Shown here piece after piece: positions 22,700 through 33,041 of a DNA stretch of 64,000 nucleotides (positions are counted from its first letter, which is position 1; each line of letters begins with the position of its first letter). The stretch lies in NCBI GenBank assembly GCA_008828725.1, contig MEHQ01002176.1, positions 71,419 to 135,418 on the forward strand, given 5' to 3'. Under the pieces are notes generated by a model. That model had not been told where the DNA came from and made no database searches. It saw nothing but the letters and a program-made list of their open reading frames with translations. This DNA is from Saccharina japonica (taxonomy: Eukaryota; Sar; Phaeophyceae; Laminariales; Laminariaceae). Both the position numbers and the translations under genes were made by a program.

Positions 22700-23215
22700 T
22701 CCCCGTTTGGGGGGCTTGGAAAGCCGGCGCTCCTTTTGTACGGGGTAGGCGCGATAAACCGTCTAACCCACAGTCTTACGTTATTGTCGCGCTTGACATG
22801 ACTATTTGTACGGCGCTAGTTCTGTGTAGGAGGGGGCGCTCGGTACAGGTCCACTTCTTCGTCGACGCCCTATCACCCCCTGGTCCGTCGAACACCCAGA
22901 CTCACAGCGTGCCGGCACCCATCGGCCACCTGCGTCGGCAAACCAGCGGCGCGGTCGACGTGGCGAATGGGTGAATGCGCCACGAGGTTGAAAGGCCCTA
23001 TATCTGTGCATGAGTGGTACTAATCGGCTTAGCGGGGACCCGAGAAATATACAACCACACTAGCTGGACCGTACCAAAACCCAAAGCCTTCTCTACGAAG
23101 CAAGGAAACCCACAAAATAGTCAAAAATAGTTCGTGAAATATGCGTCTGGCACGAGAGCGCGCAACTCGACTAAAACACTAGCCAAACTAATAACATAGC
23201 TGGCAAGCTATATAT
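22700..23215 (+). mobile_element. 3' half of an hAT MITE, diverged
   Basis: Aligns by eye with 31,317-31,700: GCCGGCGCTCCTTTTGTACG, GGGGCGCTCGGTACAG, CGTCGACGCC, GCATGAGTGGTACT and CATAGCTGGCAAGCTAT. The terminal CAACTCACAGCCCTA is not preserved. With 16,479-17,065 it suggests one old copy split by later insertions, or two separate fragments. Confidence 0.6.
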
Positions 23216-23372
23216 GTAACAGCTTGAACCAACGCTTCAGCCAGCCCTGTACAGGATTGCAAGTGCAAAATGCTGGAGAGCGCAGGGAAGGTTAAGTTCG
23301 ATTTGAGAAAGCCGATATAGGCCCGAAAGTCGTCCAGATTTTGGCCGTCCTACCGTGTACTCGTAAATGTTT

Positions 23373-23907
23373 CACACCCCGGACAGATCGGCTCACCGTA
23401 GCTCGAGCTAGCTCTTTAAAGAGCTAGCTCACCGGTGAGCTACGTGAGCTACATGAACTACACATGTTTTCCTTCGCTTGAGCTATAGGCGATAGCTCAT
23501 CTGCACATGTTTTCAAAGCTTGAGCTATAATCGGTAGCTCATCTGCACACATATGTCCGGAGTGAGCTATATGATCTGCCTGAGCTAGCTCATTTGGCCC
23601 AAAATGTATAGGAGCTACATGAGCTACGCATGTTTTCAAAGCTTGAGTTATAATCGGTAGCTCATCTGCACATGTTTCGAAGGCTTGAGCTATAATCGAT
23701 AGCTCATCTGTGCATGTTATCAAAGCTTGAGCTGTAATCGGTAGCTCATCTGCACATGTTTTAGATGCTTGAGCTATAGGCGGTAGCTCATCTGCACTTG
23801 TTTTGGAGGCTTGAGCTATAGGCGGTAGCTCATCTGCACTTGTTTTGGAGGCTTGAGCTATAGGCGGTAGCTCATCTGCACATGTTTTGAAGGCTTGAGC
23901 TATAGGG
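23373..23907. mobile_element. GAGCT minisatellite element, truncated copy 1
   Basis: Begins with the terminal sequence CACACCCCGGACAGATC, then a 24-bp palindrome centred on CTCTTTAAAGAG, CTCACCGGTGAG, and about ten 42-bp units containing TGAGCTATAATCGGTAGCTC and CATCTGCACATG. The far terminal repeat is missing. The minus-strand frame through it (SADELPPIAQASKT repeats) is a by-product of the 42-bp period. Confidence 0.8.
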
Positions 23908-23939
23908 GACAAATGACCAAGCTCACGAGATGTCATTAT

Positions 23940-24543
23940 AATTACAAGGATCGGACGGGACCGCCTATCGGCGGCCCCGCCCTCCATAAAAGTTGAATAG
24001 TGAAGATAAAAGAGTAAATCGAGAAGTGATGGCGGTACCAAGAGGTGGAGGTTTCCGCAGGGAATGAAGTAAAATTTGAAAAGTGGAAACGCAATGAGTA
24101 TTTTAGAGAAATAAACAGTTCAGGTACTTTGTGTACTCGCAGTATTTCGGTGTTCAATACTCTCGATACTCGGAGTACATCGGGTAATTTAGATGTTTAT
24201 ACTCCTACTGTAGTACTGCTTGTACTCGAGTATAAGTACTGCTCATACTCCCAGTACTCGGCGTATTTGGGCCTTCAGTACTGCTCATACTCGAAGTACT
24301 CCGAGTATTTAGGCACCAGTACTACTATAATACTATCAGTACTCGGAGCATCTGTGTAAGGATACTATTAATGACGTCATACATTTTTCTGGGCGCAAAA
24401 TTACACGTGAGATTTTCACACGCAACAATAGCAAAAATAGGAAAGAAACTACCTGTAACAATGACGTCATATATTTTTCTGGGCACAAAATTACGCGTGA
24501 TTTTTTTCCTGGGTGAAACGGTGAGGGCAATCACGTGATGCCC
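23940..24543. repeat. Mosaic repeat shared with 55.4-56.3 kb
   Basis: AAGGATCGGACGG...GGCGGCCCCGCC, GAGAAGTGATGGCGGTACCA, a TACTCGGAGTA block (24,118-24,353) and TGACGTCAT...TTTTTCTGGGC segments appear in the same order at 55,414-56,270. The mosaic leads straight into the GC-rich repeat at 24,538, so these are parts of one larger element. Confidence 0.8.
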
Positions 24544-25175
24544 TACAGGAAGTAGAGGGCGTTGCTGGTGCTGCTGGCAAGCGCCAGGGCTCAGGGTCCA
24601 CGGAGACGAAGCTATTGCTCTGCTGCTGGCATGATTGTAGTCGGGTGCTGGTTCTGCTGTGGTCTGGGTACACGCAAGCACGGCAAACCTGTGCCTCTGG
24701 CCTCCCCAGAGGAGGGTACACACACGTAGAGGGACACAGACAGCATAGACAGGCTGTGTCCCCCCCTGACATTCTACCCTCTCACGGCAATAGAGCGCAC
24801 GCTCCTACGCAACTAGCTACACACTGCAGCGGGGGTACACCACCACACCAGCATCGTCAATGACCTGCACAGCAAGCTTCTCTCTCTATCTCGCACGCGC
24901 ACCTCTCTCTCCTCTGCTCTCAGCAAAATGTGGTTTAATGTATAATGGTACGCGGGGGGTTTCAACGTTTTCTGCGATTGTCCGCCACGCCGGGGAGAGA
25001 GCGAGCCGTCCCCGGGAGGGTGTGGTAAGCCCCCCGCTCGCCGAGTTCGACGCAGGCGCCCGCTCGTTCGCCCGAGCCACCGAGGGCTGATGTGTGGGAA
25101 GGGCGTGGCACGCTCGCGCGGTGGTCGCCGGCTCGGCGGCGGACGGTAGACCAAGCTTTGTGAAGTGTATCGGTT
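24538..25175. repeat. CTG/GC-rich dispersed repeat, copy 1
   Basis: Shares AGGAAGTAGAGGGCGTTGC, TCAGGGTCCACGGAGACGAA, ATCTCGCACGCGCACCTCTC and GTCGCCGGCTCGGCGGCGGA with copies at 26,231, 33,629 (inverted), 35,440 (inverted) and 57,018. Open frames on both strands are conserved only as far as the DNA is, and no domain is visible. Confidence 0.85.
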
Positions 25176-25399
25176 TCAGAGTAGGGTCTGACTTCATTCT
25201 ATACTGGCACGGTACCTGGTATATAGCAGGATTTCAGCAAGGAGATTGACAATGCAATGCCATTATGTGTTTCTGTACGGTATGTACGTACCTGAAACCC
25301 AAGTAGCTCATCGTGTCTGTTACGTCTGTTTACTCGTTACGTCAGAGCTTACAGCACTCATCCGAACTGATTAGTTCGTACATAATATTGTAGTATGTT

Positions 25400-25455
25400 T
25401 TCGATTCGCCCTTGCGCCACTCCCCTAAAAATTAGCACGTCCCGGAGGGGAACTT
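25400..25455 (-). ncRNA. Solo copy of the conserved hairpin motif
   Basis: The reverse complement reads GTTCCCCTCCGGGACGTGCT, a variable AT-rich tip, then AGGGGAGTGGCGCAAGGGCG. It has the same stem as the heads of the four long elements, but the rest of that element is missing. Its partner in the inverted arm is 35,187-35,243, with a slightly different tip. Confidence 0.5.
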
Positions 25456-26230
25456 TAATCTTGTAATATTTATACCTACGCACGTACCTACGGTACATTT
25501 TGTTTCCGTTTGGAAAGGATGGACGTCTAGACGGTGTGAGAGGGTGTCAACCCTGTCATATGCATATAATGGTGCTGCTTTTGTCGCGGGCGATCGGTGG
25601 AAAAAACTAACGCTTCAGTTATTTTAGTTGACGTTACGTCGGCTACTGCTGTCGTTATTAATACCAGTAGTCTTTACATGTATATATTATATGAATATAT
25701 AATTATCGGACAATTGACAACATAGATCCGACGGACAGAGAACGGAAAGAGAACAGCAAGCGGGGACAGAAACGTTGCCACGTCATACGCAACAGTACCA
25801 AAGCAGCAATCGTCTTACAGTACAAATGCATCAATCAGTCGTATGATACGTACATACCAGGTACCCGGATGATAAGGATCGTTTGCATATTAACATGTAA
25901 TTGAAATGGTGCTTATATTTAGGGTCAGAGTGGTATGTTGATACTGCTGTGCATACATACAACAGTATATAGGTGGATGGTCGTATATCACTCTGAAGAC
26001 TTACGTACCCAGGTGCGTAAAATGGTTGAATATAGTTGTTGGAAGAAAATGAAACAACGAAGAAGCGGTCGCCAGCGCTGGGGGAGCGAGGCACACTGTA
26101 GGAAAGTGGTTTAAGCAAAACAAATAACCAAAAACGGTTGAAAGCCAAGCAGCAGCAGCATAACAGACATTTACAGCAGCAGTTGTACCCTGGACATCTT
26201 AAAATTTTGTGTACTATTAATAATATGATT
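25456..26230. other. Part of arm B, no gene
   Basis: AT-richer sequence present again, inverted, at about 34,420-35,186. The minus-strand frame 25,831-26,241 is diverged and partly shifted in the other arm (34,410-34,816), which argues against coding. Confidence 0.6.
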
Positions 26231-27025
26231 CCCAAAACCATCTTAAACTTTCGGATAGGGAGGTAAATTGTAAATTGAGGCCGACTGCTGCGCTTCTGCT
26301 GCTGCGGTGCTCTTGTTTGATTTTTGAAGGAAAACGTGATGGCCTAGAGGAAGTAGAGGGTGTTCCTGCTGCTGCAGGCAAGCGCCAGGGCTCAGGGTCC
26401 ACGGAGACGAAGCTACTGCTCTGCTGCTGGCATGATTGTAGTCGGGTGCTGGTTCTGCCGTTGTCTGGGTACATGCAAGCACGGCAAACCTGTGCCTCTG
26501 GCCTCCCACACGTAGAGGGACACAGACAGCATAGACAGGCTGCGTCGCCCCCTGACCTTCTACCCTCTCACGGCGATAGAGCGCACGCTCCTACGCAACT
26601 AGTTACACACCACAGCGGGGGTACACCACCACACCAGCAGGGTCAAGGAGCTGCACAGCAAGCGTCTCTCTCTATCTCGCACGCGCACCTCTCTCTCCTC
26701 TGCTCTCAGCAAGATGTGGTATAATGGTATACGGGGGGTTTAAACTTTTTTGCGATTGTCCGCCACGCCGGGGAGAGAGCGAGCCGTCCCCGGGAGGNCT
26801 TNGCAAGCCCCNCGCTCGCCGAGTTCGACGCAGGCGCCCGCTCGTTCGCCCGAGACACCGAGGGCTGATGTGTGGGAAGGGCGCGGCACGCTCGCGCGGC
26901 GGTCGCCGGCTCGGCGGCGGACGGTAGACCAAGCTTTGTGAAGTGTACCGGATTCAGTGTAGGGTCAATTGGCCCGCTTCACGCTCAGCGCTCCACCGTA
27001 ATAATAGTTACCCATATAACAAATC
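26231..27025. repeat. CTG/GC-rich dispersed repeat, copy 2
   Basis: Same landmarks as 24,538-25,175, extended on the right to GGGTCAATTGGCCCGCTTCACG and TAGTTACCCATA as in the 57-kb copy. Four ambiguous bases interrupt it near 26,798-26,812. Confidence 0.85.
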
Positions 27026-27604
27026 TGGATCAAAGCTCGCGTGCGCGCGGACTTCCAAAACCGAGACCTTTTGGAATATACCCGGGGTGTGAAATAAGTC
27101 TCGTCCGGGATGTGGTGAAAGCCTCGTCTTGACCAAGACGATAGTTTTATTTCCGTACCAAATCTCTATTGATAACAAAAAGTCTTGGCTGGAAATCTCT
27201 CGACCAAGACGATACTTGTATTTACTTGATTTCGGTAGCAGTGTGAGTTTGAAAACCGAAGTACGAAAAGAACATCGAAAATAAAGTTGACCAGGATGAA
27301 CAAGAATAAATACGACTTACTTGATTTTAGTATGGGACGAAAAAACTTGAGTAAGAAACCGAAAGCTGAACATTTCTGCACAAGGTGGAATAAATGGAAT
27401 TTTCTAGATTGTATTCAAAGTGGAGTAAATGTAGGCCAAAGTGAGGGTGTTGTATGTATGTTCGCCGGGAAAGAGCTACAATGAGCTGCGTACATGAGCT
27501 ACGATCATGTTTGGTGTTGTTCGGGTAGGGCAGGGAAGGAGTTGGAATTATCCCATCCGACATAAACAAAAATAAATGTAAATTGAAAGGAATGCCAAGG
27601 GTTT
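27026..27604. other. Part of arm B, no gene
   Basis: Includes ACCCGGGGTGTGAAATAAGT, which again shows the CCGGGGTGTG end word of the GAGCT element, and an AAGACGAT repeat near 27,130-27,215. Short frames differ from their counterparts in the opposite arm. Confidence 0.5.
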
Positions 27605-27969
27605 CACACCCCGGACAGATCAGCTCACCGTAGCTCGAGCTAGCTCTTTAAAGAGCTAGCTCACCGGTGAGCTACGTGAGCTACATGAGCTACACATGTT
27701 TTCCTTCGCTTGAGCTATAGGCGATAGCTCATCTGGACATGTTTTCAAAGCTTGAGCTATAATCGGTAGCTCATCGGCACACATATGTCCGGAGTGAGCT
27801 ATATGATCTGCGTGAGCTAGCTCATTTGGCCCAAAATGAGCTATAGGAGCTACATGAGGTACGCATGTTTTCAAAGCTTGAGCTATAATTGGTAGCTCAT
27901 CTGCACATGTTTCGAAGGCTTGAGCTATAATCGGTAGCTCATCTGCGCATGTTTTCAAAGCTTGAGCTA
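27605..27969. mobile_element. GAGCT minisatellite element, truncated copy 2
   Basis: Starts CACACCCCGGACAGATC like copy 1, with the same palindromic head and a few 42-bp units. It stops abruptly inside a unit (CTTGAGCTAT|TCCCGGCTTG) at the A junction. The A' outer end (40,307) lacks this element, so the junction is a breakpoint. Confidence 0.8.
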
Positions 27970-28179
27970 TTCCCGGCTTGCTGTGATGTCAACGTTGACC
28001 ATAGGCTCATAAAGACTACCAGTATTATATATAATTTAGAGTGGCGTTAATCGCTGAGCACAAATGCTTATTAGTCAGCTGTAAATTATTTACTTTTATA
28101 AAAACTCATCCTGAAATTCCCAACTCCCTAATTCTTACTGACAAGTCGCGTTATAGAAAATAAGAAACCATCTATAAAT

Positions 28180-28262
28180 ATGAGAAATATAGCTGGTGAG
28201 GGCTACGCACAATACAACATTGTTAGCCTGGACACCAAATTGATGTTTGTTTCTGAACAGCG
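28180..28262. other. Locally divergent tract between A and A'
   Basis: In this segment the arms differ at about 14 positions, while flanking kilobases are almost identical (counterpart 40,014-40,096). Differences include ATATAGCTGG against ATGTAGCTGG and CAATACAACATTG against GAATACGGCATTA. Confidence 0.75.
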
Positions 28263-28735
28263 GGCCCCCACTGCTGTATACCATAGGAACGCACCTATAT
28301 ACGCATGCTCTTGCGCGCAACGATCATTGAAAGTTGTACACAATACCATAAAAATAAAAAATACGCATTTTCCCCTTCCCCTCGGATCCGAACCTTCCCG
28401 GATATTTTTTGACGAGATACGTGACGACGCCTGCTTCTCCTGGGCATTTTGTGGATGCAGTGCTGCTGCCGAGGTATTGACGCGAAATTCTCGCGTCACC
28501 CATACTATGACCACTCCGAAGGAAAGCCTTGTAGTACTGTGTACGAACGAACGTTCAAACGCGATCTGCAAGTTTGGGCAGCTTCCACGAAATATAGTCC
28601 CCGTTTGGACTCTGACCTGCTGCTGTACAGCTGCGCCGCTGCTGATGTGAACACCAAACGGGGGTTATAATCCCGGCCAGAGAGGACCTGGTACCCGTAG
28701 ATCATACCATAGCAGACACAAAAATAATATCGGTG

Positions 28736-29358
28736 CTAATGGGTCGTGGAGGCGCCACCGGGATAGACACTGCCGCCAGGCAACCCGGCAACCCGTTGTA
28801 AGTCGGACAGACTCAGTGAACGGTCCTCAACTGTTTTGTGTCCATCCGGTGTAGATGAGAACCACCGAAACCTGCCGGCGGCAACCTCTGGGCACAGACA
28901 CATCAGATACTGTAGTCGACACGAAATACTCGTACTATACCAGACGGGGCATTCTTGTTCATCATATGTACAATACCGTTTAAGCGACAGCGTGGCGTTC
29001 AGCACATACGGCACGAGGGGAGGTTCGCAAAATACTTGTCGTTTCTCAGCTACCCCTGCTCGTGGCCGCACCGTCAAAGCTAACACTCCGCCGATTCTTG
29101 GCGAAACTTCGTGAGCCAAGCCTGGTCCGCGCTGGGTTGAGAATATGTTCAATTTCCTTTACAAAAAGGGTCAATTGTTTTTAGTGACTTGAGATCTAGT
29201 GCTGACGGAAAACCTAAAAGTAAACTCTTGGGAATAGGAACATGACATGACAACACAACAAATCGTACCTGGTGCAAAGGGGTTGCGTCATCCAGCCCCC
29301 TCTTCGCGTCTCTGTTTGCTCCCGTCAAGAGCAGCGTTCGAACGCAGCCCTCGTGTCC
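28736..29358 (-). pseudogene. Ankyrin-repeat gene fragment, arm A copy
   Basis: Exon 29,358-29,269 (minus strand) lies between the acceptor TTGCTTCGGCAG and the donor CACCAG|GTACGA. It encodes exactly one 30-residue ankyrin unit: GHEGCVRTLLLTGANRDAKR followed by GLDDATPLHQ, with the typical GH..CV..LL..GA and TPLH signatures. A 137-bp intron ends in CTCAACCCAG. The phase-0 block 29,131-28,736 then adds 131 residues (RGPGLAHEV to PGGASTTH) and a stop, with no recognised domain. Ankyrin repeats are protein-binding scaffolds, usually in runs of several 33-residue units. Here no upstream exons exist because TACTCGGAGTA repeat sequence starts about 190 bp away. It therefore looks like a gene end carried by the duplicated segment. 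Confidence 0.6.
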
Positions 29359-29547
29359 CTGCCGAAGCAAAAACAGCAGCATCCGCAACAACAGGGGGAT
29401 GGGGGATATGGGGATGTTCGACTTATATTAACTGTGTTAGTATCGCAATCGAATGAGTGTCATTCGCGTTGCTACTCTCCGGCCTTGAAAAAAAATGCAA
29501 GACTTTGTCTCCGCGGGCTCAGGAGTAGTTCCTCGTTGTGTTCAATG

Positions 29548-30715
29548 TTGCACAGGTGCTTCGAGTACCTTGGAGTAAAGTAAGGAGTATTGGTGATAAA
29601 ATACTTCAGGTACTCGGAGTATTTCGGGGTTCGATACTCCGGGATACTGCTCGTACTCAGAGTATTTCGGGGTCCGATACTGCGGGTACTCCTTGTACTC
29701 CAAGTACTTGGGGCTTCAGTACTGCTCATACTCCAAGTACTCCGAGTATCCAGGCCGCCAGTACTCCAATACTCTTCAGCACTCGCAGTACGAAATATAC
29801 TCGATACTCCGAATATACTCGGAGTGTGAAGTACGTTAGGAGCATATTTGCATCATTTTATAGTCTCGGCCGTCATTCCTCTCAGGTTCTGGGAGCATGT
29901 GACTGGCGTTTATAGCATTTCAAAATTCACAGATGCTCCCATTACCTGCCAGTATAATTAAAGTATTTTAAAGAAAAAAATACTCCAGGTACCTTGTGTG
30001 CTCGCAGTATTTCGGTGTTCAATACTCTCGATACTCGGAGTACTCCGAGTAATTTAGATGCTTGTACTCCGAGTACTGCTTGTACTCGAGTATAAGTACG
30101 GCTCATACTCCCAGTACTCGGAGTATTTGGGCCTTCAGTACTGCTCATACTCCAAGTACTCTGAGTATTTAGGCCACCAGTACTCTAATACTCTCAGTAC
30201 TCTGAGTACAAAAAGTACTCGATACTCCGAGCATACTCCGAGCATACTCGGAGTATCGAGTATACTCGGAGCATATGTGCAACTCTGTGAACAACATTGC
30301 ACAGATGCTCCGAGTATACTCGGAGTATTCGGTATTTTTCGCACTCCGAGTACTCCGAGTATTGTAGTACTGGTGGCCCAAATACTCGGAGTACTTGGAG
30401 TATGAGCAGTACTCAAGGCCCAAATACTCCGAGTACTGGGAGTATGAGCAGTACTTATACTCGAGTACAAATTCGCAGAGTTGCACAGATGCTCCGAGTA
30501 CACTCGATACTCCGAGTATACTCAGAATATCGAGTACTTTTCGTACTCCGAGTACTGAGAGTATTAGAGTACTGGTGGCCTGAATACTCGGAGTACTTGG
30601 AGTATGAGCAGTACTGAAGGCCCAAATACTCCGAGTACTGGGAGTATGAGCAGTACTTATACTCGAGTACAAGCAGTACTCGGAGTAAAAACATATAAAT
30701 TACTCGGAGTACAGC
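29548..30715. repeat. Cluster of TACTCGGAGTA-family elements, arm A
   Basis: One unit at 29,548-29,945 is homologous to 12,273-12,715. A second runs 29,970-30,285. Inverted units follow to 30,715, ending AAATTACTCGGAGTACAGC. Unit ends carry GCACAGATGCTCCGAGTA or its complement GGAGCATCTGTG. The self-complementary core word makes many frames open on both strands, and none is coding. Confidence 0.9.
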
Positions 30716-30738
30716 AAGATAGGAACAACCGTAAATAA

Positions 30739-31720
30739 TAGGGCTGTGAGTTGGCTGGAGTTCCCGGCTCGTTATTAGTTGGCTGGCGATGGCTGGCGAA
30801 GCCAGCCAACTAACTGACTTTAGTCGACTAGTTGGCTGGCGCTAGCCAGTCAACTAGTCGACTAAAGTCAGGCGAGCGAAGCGAAGCCAAAAAGCCCCCC
30901 CCGGCCGAGGGGGCCCCGCTGGGAGCGCTCACGGAGGGCCCGCCGAAGGCCAAAACAACGCTATTTGGCTTCAGTTTACACGCAAAAAGTATGATCAATG
31001 GGCCAAGTTTATCTCTGGTTTTGATCACGAAACAGGTATGTTTCTAAACTTCGTCTCAGTTTGGCGGATATTACAGAGCTGCACCAAAAACATATGGTAA
31101 AATATGGTACACACTCGTGCAGCACGTAGTAGCACATCACCAGTACAAACTAAAAACAGGACACAAAATAGACTTGGATCGAGCAAAATAGACTGGGATC
31201 GACACACAGCTCAGGGCGAGCATCGCTCAAACACCCGAGCCAGAGGTGCTCATCATCCAGTTGACACACTTATGAGAGAGACATGCTTGTATTATTATAT
31301 GCTAATTATTAAAGTAAAGCCGGCGCTCCTTCTGTACGCGGTAGCGAACCGCTGCCTTGTCGCGTGCACTCGCTTTCGGAGGAGCGCTCGGTACAGTCCC
31401 TTGTTCGTCGGACGCACCATCACCGTTATGGTCCGTCGACAGGCCAGGCTCAGCGGTGCCGGCACCCTCGGCCCTGCCATCGGCACCGTCGATGGCGATC
31501 GGTTGATGCGCCATGAGGTGTGGAAGACCTCTCTCTGTGCGTGGTGGTACTGCTTGGGGACGTCCAGAAATACGCACCCCGTACCAAACAAGCCTTCCTA
31601 CAAGCAACAAAACCCAAAACACAAAAATAGTTAGATAGTTGGCACCGCCGCAACTAACTTAAAAAAACTAGACAACTAATAACTAGCTGGCAACTATTAG
31701 TCAGCCAACTCACAGCCCTA
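30739..31720. mobile_element. hAT-type MITE, complete (982 bp), arm A
   Basis: Left end TAGGGCTGTGAGTTGGCTG and right end CAGCCAACTCACAGCCCTA are perfect 19-bp inverted repeats, flanked by an identical 8-bp duplication, GTAAATAA, at 30,731-30,738 and 31,721-31,728. This is the signature of hAT transposition. Subterminal TTGGCTGGC/GCCAGCCAA inverted motifs and CGACTAGT words may be transposase sites. No transposase domain is visible. The 106-codon minus-strand frame 31,302-31,622 could be a relic of a transposase N-terminus (inference only). Confidence 0.93.
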
Positions 31721-31922
31721 GTAAATAACTAACTGATTATGTGCTTTGTCCAGAGTTCTGTATTGGTCGATCCCAGAGTCCTACGAGCGTAATAACTATA
31801 CATCGCGACTTGATCGCGACGGAAGTAAATGATCGACCGCGCCATCGATGGCAGGCTGTCGCTGTCTCGGCTGCACGTCCTCTGTGGATATACAGCAGTA
31901 TAGAAACAACCGTAAAATAATA

Positions 31923-31925
<3 letters not shown>

Positions 31926-31955
<30 letters not shown>
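31926..31955. repeat. (CTG)10 microsatellite
   Basis: Uninterrupted CTG run just outside the GAGCT element. The counterpart CAG run in A' is at 36,321-36,350. Confidence 0.95.
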
Positions 31956-31956
<1 letters not shown>

Positions 31957-31964
31957 AAAGTCTA

Positions 31965-33041
31965 CACACCCCGGCCAGCTTATGAGCTAGCTCATCTGTC
32001 GTGTATAGCTCAAGCTTTGAAAACATGTGCAGATGAGCTACCGATTATAGCTCAAGCCTCTGAAACATGTGCAATGAGCTACCGATTATAGCTCAAGCTT
32101 CTGAAAACATGCGCAGATGAGCTACCGATTATAGCTCAAGCCTCTAAAACATGTGCAGATGAGCTACCGATTATAGCTCAAGCCTCTAAAACATGTGCAG
32201 ATGAGCTACCGATTATAGCTCAAGCCTCTAAAACATGTGCAGATGAGCTACCGATTATAGCTCAAGCCTCTAAAACATGTGCAGATGAGCTACCGATTAT
32301 AGCTCAAGCCTCTAAAACATGTGCAGATGAGCTACCGATTATAGCTCAAGCCTCTAAAACATGTGCAGATGAGCTACCGATTATAGCTCAAGCCTCTAAA
32401 ACATGTGCAGATGAGCTACCGATTATAGCTCAAGCCTCTAAAACATGTGCAGATGAGCTACCGATTATAGCTCAAGCCTCTAAAACATGTGCAGATGAGC
32501 TACCGATTATAGCTCAAGCCTCTAAAACATGTGCAGATGAGCTACCGATTATAGCTCAAGCCTCTAAAACATGTGCAGATGAGCTACCGATTATAGCTCA
32601 AGCCTCTAAAACATGTGCAGATGAGCTACCGATTATAGCTCAAGCCTCTAAAACATGTGCAGATGAGCTACCGATTATAGCTCAAGCCTCTAAAACATGT
32701 GCAGATGAGCTACCGATTATAGCTCAAGCCTCTAAAACATGTGCAGATGAGCTACCGATTATAGCTCAAGCCTCTAAAACATGTGCAGATGAGCTACCGA
32801 TTATAGCTCAAGCCTCTAAAACATGTGCAGATGAGCTACCGATTATAGCTCAAGCCTCTAAAACATGTGCAGATGAGCTACCGATTATAGCTCAAGCTTT
32901 GAAAACATGTGCAGATGAGCTATCGCCTATAGCTCAAGGAAGGAAAACATGTGTAGCTCATGTAGCTCACGTAGCTCACCGGTGAGCTAGCTCTTTAAAG
33001 AGCTAGCTCGAGCTACGGTGAGCTGATCTGTCCGGGGTGTG
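31965..33041. mobile_element. GAGCT minisatellite element, complete (1,077 bp)
   Basis: Bounded by CACACCCCGG (31,965-31,974) and CCGGGGTGTG (33,032-33,041), a perfect 10-bp terminal inverted repeat. Inside are about 20 copies of a 42-bp unit (GAGCTACCGATTATAGCTCA, AGCCTCTAAAACATGTGCAG, AT), most of them identical, then the palindromic head around CTCTTTAAAGAG. Because 42 is divisible by three, the plus strand stays open for roughly 870 nt as repeats of ELPIIAQASKTCAD, without an in-frame ATG. No clear target duplication and no transposase. Confidence 0.85.

Larger units (their letters stand above)
24703..27604 (+). repeat. Inverted duplication B, left arm (2.9 kb)
   Basis: Pairs in inverted orientation with 33,042-35,937. 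Matching positions sum to about 60,640 at the outer end and about 60,651 inside, so the arms carry a few small indels. They also differ by substitutions, so B/B' is older or more rearranged than A/A'. The arm holds two GC-rich repeats and a solo hairpin motif. Ambiguous bases occur at 26,798-26,812. Confidence 0.93.
27969..31964 (+). repeat. Inverted duplication A, left arm (4.0 kb)
   Basis: Inverted counterpart of 36,312-40,307. Paired positions sum to exactly 68,276 from end to end, so there is essentially no net indel, and nearly all translated frames are identical. The arm contains an ankyrin gene fragment, TACTCGGAGTA repeats, a complete hAT MITE with its target duplication, and a CTG microsatellite. 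Confidence 0.96.

Noticed and set aside
22690-23060. rRNA-like GC-rich stretch
   Set aside because: It aligns with the 3' half of the hAT MITE and not with a known rRNA core sequence.
23424-24041. 205-codon minus-strand frame with ADELPPIAQASKT repeats
   Set aside because: It reads through the 42-bp GAGCT minisatellite; the period of 14 codons keeps it open without selection.
31990-32950. CRISPR-like array from regular 42-bp repeats
   Set aside because: There are no unique spacers; it is a head-to-tail minisatellite in eukaryotic DNA.
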